From assembly GCF_000733295.1 (NCBI RefSeq), contig NZ_JPMI01000275.1, forward strand, positions 62,001 to 126,000: a DNA stretch of 64,000 bases. The letters run 5' to 3'. Origin of the DNA: Archangium violaceum Cb vi76. GTDB taxonomy: Bacteria; Myxococcota; Myxococcia; Myxococcales; Myxococcaceae. Positions 62,822 to 64,000 of this stretch are shown piece after piece (the stretch's first letter is position 1; every line of letters starts with the position of its first letter). Below the pieces are notes generated by a model. That model did not search any database. It was not told the DNA's origin and saw nothing but the letters and a program-made list of their open reading frames with translations. Both the position numbers and the translations under genes were made by a program.

Positions 62822-63706
62822 ATGACCGACCGGCTGAAGGCCCTGCTCTCCTCCGCGCCGCGCTACCCCCAGCGCATCGTCTGCATGACCGAGGAGACGA
62901 CCGAGACGCTGTACCGCATTGGCGCTGGAGACCTGGTGGTGGGCGTCTCCGGTTTCACCGTGCGTCCGCCCGAGGCACGCAAGAAGCCGCGTGTCAGCTC
63001 CTTCCTGGACGCCAACTTCGAGCGCATCCTCGAGCTGAAGCCGGACCTGGTGCTGGGATTCTCGGACCTGCAGGCGGACATCGGCCGCGAGCTGTGCAAG
63101 CGCGGGGTGCCCGTGTACCTCTTCAACCAGCGCTCGCTCGCGGAGATCCTCCAGACGGTGCGCGTGGTGGGGGCGCTGGTGGGACGGGCCGAGGCCGCGG
63201 AGAAGCTGGCGGACGAGCTGGAGGCCCACCTCGTGCGGCACGCGGAGGCGGCGGAGCGTCTCCCCCGCCGGCCCCGCATCTTCTTCGAGGAGTGGCACGA
63301 GCCGCTCATCTCCGGCATCCGCTGGTGCTCGGAGCTGGTGGAGCTGGTGGGCGGGGAGGACGTGTGCCGCGAGTCGCGCGAGTCCCAGGCCGCGAAGGGC
63401 CGCATCTTCGAGCCGGCCGAGGTGGCCCGGAGAGACCCGGAAGGCGTCATCGCCAGTTGGTGTGGCCGCAAGGCGAAGCGCGAGAAGATCGCCTCGCGGC
63501 CGGGCTGGGAGCGGGTGACGGCGGTGGTGGAGGATCAGCTCTACGAGGTGAAGAGCTCGTTCATCCTCCAGCCGGGCCCGGCGGCGCTGTCGGATGGGGT
63601 GGAGCAGCTCGCGGCCATCGTGGCGGCCATCGCCCGGGGCGAGAAGCTGCCCTCGCCCCGCCCGGGAGATCTGCGTGCCGCGCCGCTACCCGCCGACCGC
63701 CCGTAA
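62822..63706 (+). CDS. BtuF-like substrate-binding protein without a signal peptide
   Basis: The 294-residue protein matches periplasmic cobalamin/siderophore-binding proteins (clamshell fold with a long helix). Family blocks are PQRIVCMTEETTETLYRIGAGDLVVGVSGF, ELKPDLVLGFSDLQADI, and GVPVYLFNQRSLAEILQTVRVVGALVG. It lacks a signal peptide or lipobox and no ABC permease or ATPase is beside it, so it may be cytoplasmic. The Met at 62822 is preferred over a GTG three codons earlier. It overlaps the convergent response-regulator gene at its end. Confidence 0.85.
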   Translation: MTDRLKALLSSAPRYPQRIVCMTEETTETLYRIGAGDLVVGVSGFTVRPPEARKKPRVSSFLDANFERILELKPDLVLGFSDLQADIGRELCKRGVPVYLFNQRSLAEILQTVRVVGALVGRAEAAEKLADELEAHLVRHAEAAERLPRRPRIFFEEWHEPLISGIRWCSELVELVGGEDVCRESRESQAAKGRIFEPAEVARRDPEGVIASWCGRKAKREKIASRPGWERVTAVVEDQLYEVKSSFILQPGPAALSDGVEQLAAIVAAIARGEKLPSPRPGDLRAAPLPADRP

Positions 63707-64000
63707 TGGGGTGATGGACTCGTAGACCACGCGCAGGAAGTCGTCGATGTCCAGCGGCTTGTGCATCAGGCGCACGCCCGCGGGAGGCTGGACCCGGGGG
63801 TGGGCGGTGATCATCAGCGCGCCCGTGCCGCGCAGCCGGTGCTCCCGCTCCGCCTGCTCCAGCATCCAATCGCCGTTCTGTCCCGGCAGCATGTAGTCGG
63901 TGATGACCAGATGGAACGAGTCCGACCTCAAACGGGCCAGTCCCTCTTCCGCGGTGCCGCTGCCGCAGACCGAATAGCCCTCGCTCTCGAGGAGATCGGT
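63686..64000 (-). CDS. response regulator receiver domain, cut by window edge
   Basis: A minus-strand frame without a start inside the window runs from 64000 to a stop at 63686. It reads TDLLESEGYSVCGSGTAEEG, then the phospho-Asp segment FHLVITDYMLPGQNGDWML, ALMITAHP, and RLMHKPLDIDDFLRVV with the conserved Lys. The N-terminal Asp pair lies beyond the edge. It seems to be a receiver-only protein or the C-terminal receiver of a hybrid. It overlaps the BtuF-like gene by 21 bases. Confidence 0.85.
   Translation of the reverse strand, partial: TDLLESEGYSVCGSGTAEEGLARLRSDSFHLVITDYMLPGQNGDWMLEQAEREHRLRGTGALMITAHPRVQPPAGVRLMHKPLDIDDFLRVVYESITPLRAVGG

Overview
This window reads as chromosomal DNA of a myxobacterium, probably of the Cystobacterineae. 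It is very GC-rich with dense leftward and rightward operons. The evidence is a complete alternative complex III plus caa3-type cytochrome oxidase operon, Ser/Thr kinases with PEGA-type tails, many lipoproteins, a TPR-TonB receptor, and lipoprotein toxin/immunity modules. No tRNA, rRNA, CRISPR array or replication origin was seen.

Layout. 1-267 is the cut end of a GNAT acetyltransferase gene. 392-13189 (minus) is one respiratory operon: actA-B-C-D-E-F, a small one-helix protein, a SCO copper chaperone, then ctaC-D-E-F. It should couple quinol oxidation directly to oxygen reduction. 13.5-18.3 kb holds short housekeeping genes: HNH, SDR, NADAR, a Gre factor lacking the coiled-coil tip, a stand-alone RsbRD-type domain, DJ-1/PfpI and an esterase. 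trpE-trpG lie at 18.5-20.5 kb (plus) and trpD-C-F-B-A at 32-36.4 kb (minus), so tryptophan synthesis is split over two nearby operons. Between them are an imelysin / di-heme oxidase / imelysin / HTTM operon with a Fur-box-like site inside its promoter (20.8-25.9 kb), and an ECF sigma factor followed by a membrane anti-sigma factor fused to TPR-like repeats and a caspase-like CHAT protease (27.1-30.7 kb).

38.6-41.6 kb is a visibly AT-richer, foreign-looking block of three overlapping genes that matches an ABC-three-component (ABC-3C) conflict system: a REase-like effector, a small middle component and a DUF2326 SMC-like ATPase. Just downstream an IS1182-type element (41781-43516) has inserted into the loop of a palindromic intergenic repeat, with a 4-bp target duplication. 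That repeat family occurs seven times in the window. 43.6-47.8 kb has an M49-like metallopeptidase, a CrtW-like carotenoid ketolase and msrP-msrQ. 48.0-55.2 kb is a toxin/immunity island: a lipoprotein toxin with an Imm26-like partner, a 1253-residue secreted protein ending in a putative PD-(D/E)XK nuclease with an overlapping immunity gene, and a decayed second copy of the first pair. 55.3-64 kb has two response regulators (one cut by the window end), a kinase / TPR-TonB receptor / lipoprotein operon, a coiled-coil lipoprotein and a BtuF-like binding protein.

The items most worth attention are the ABC-3C system, the sigma/anti-sigma-CHAT pair, the toxin island with its partial duplication, and the tip-less Gre factor.
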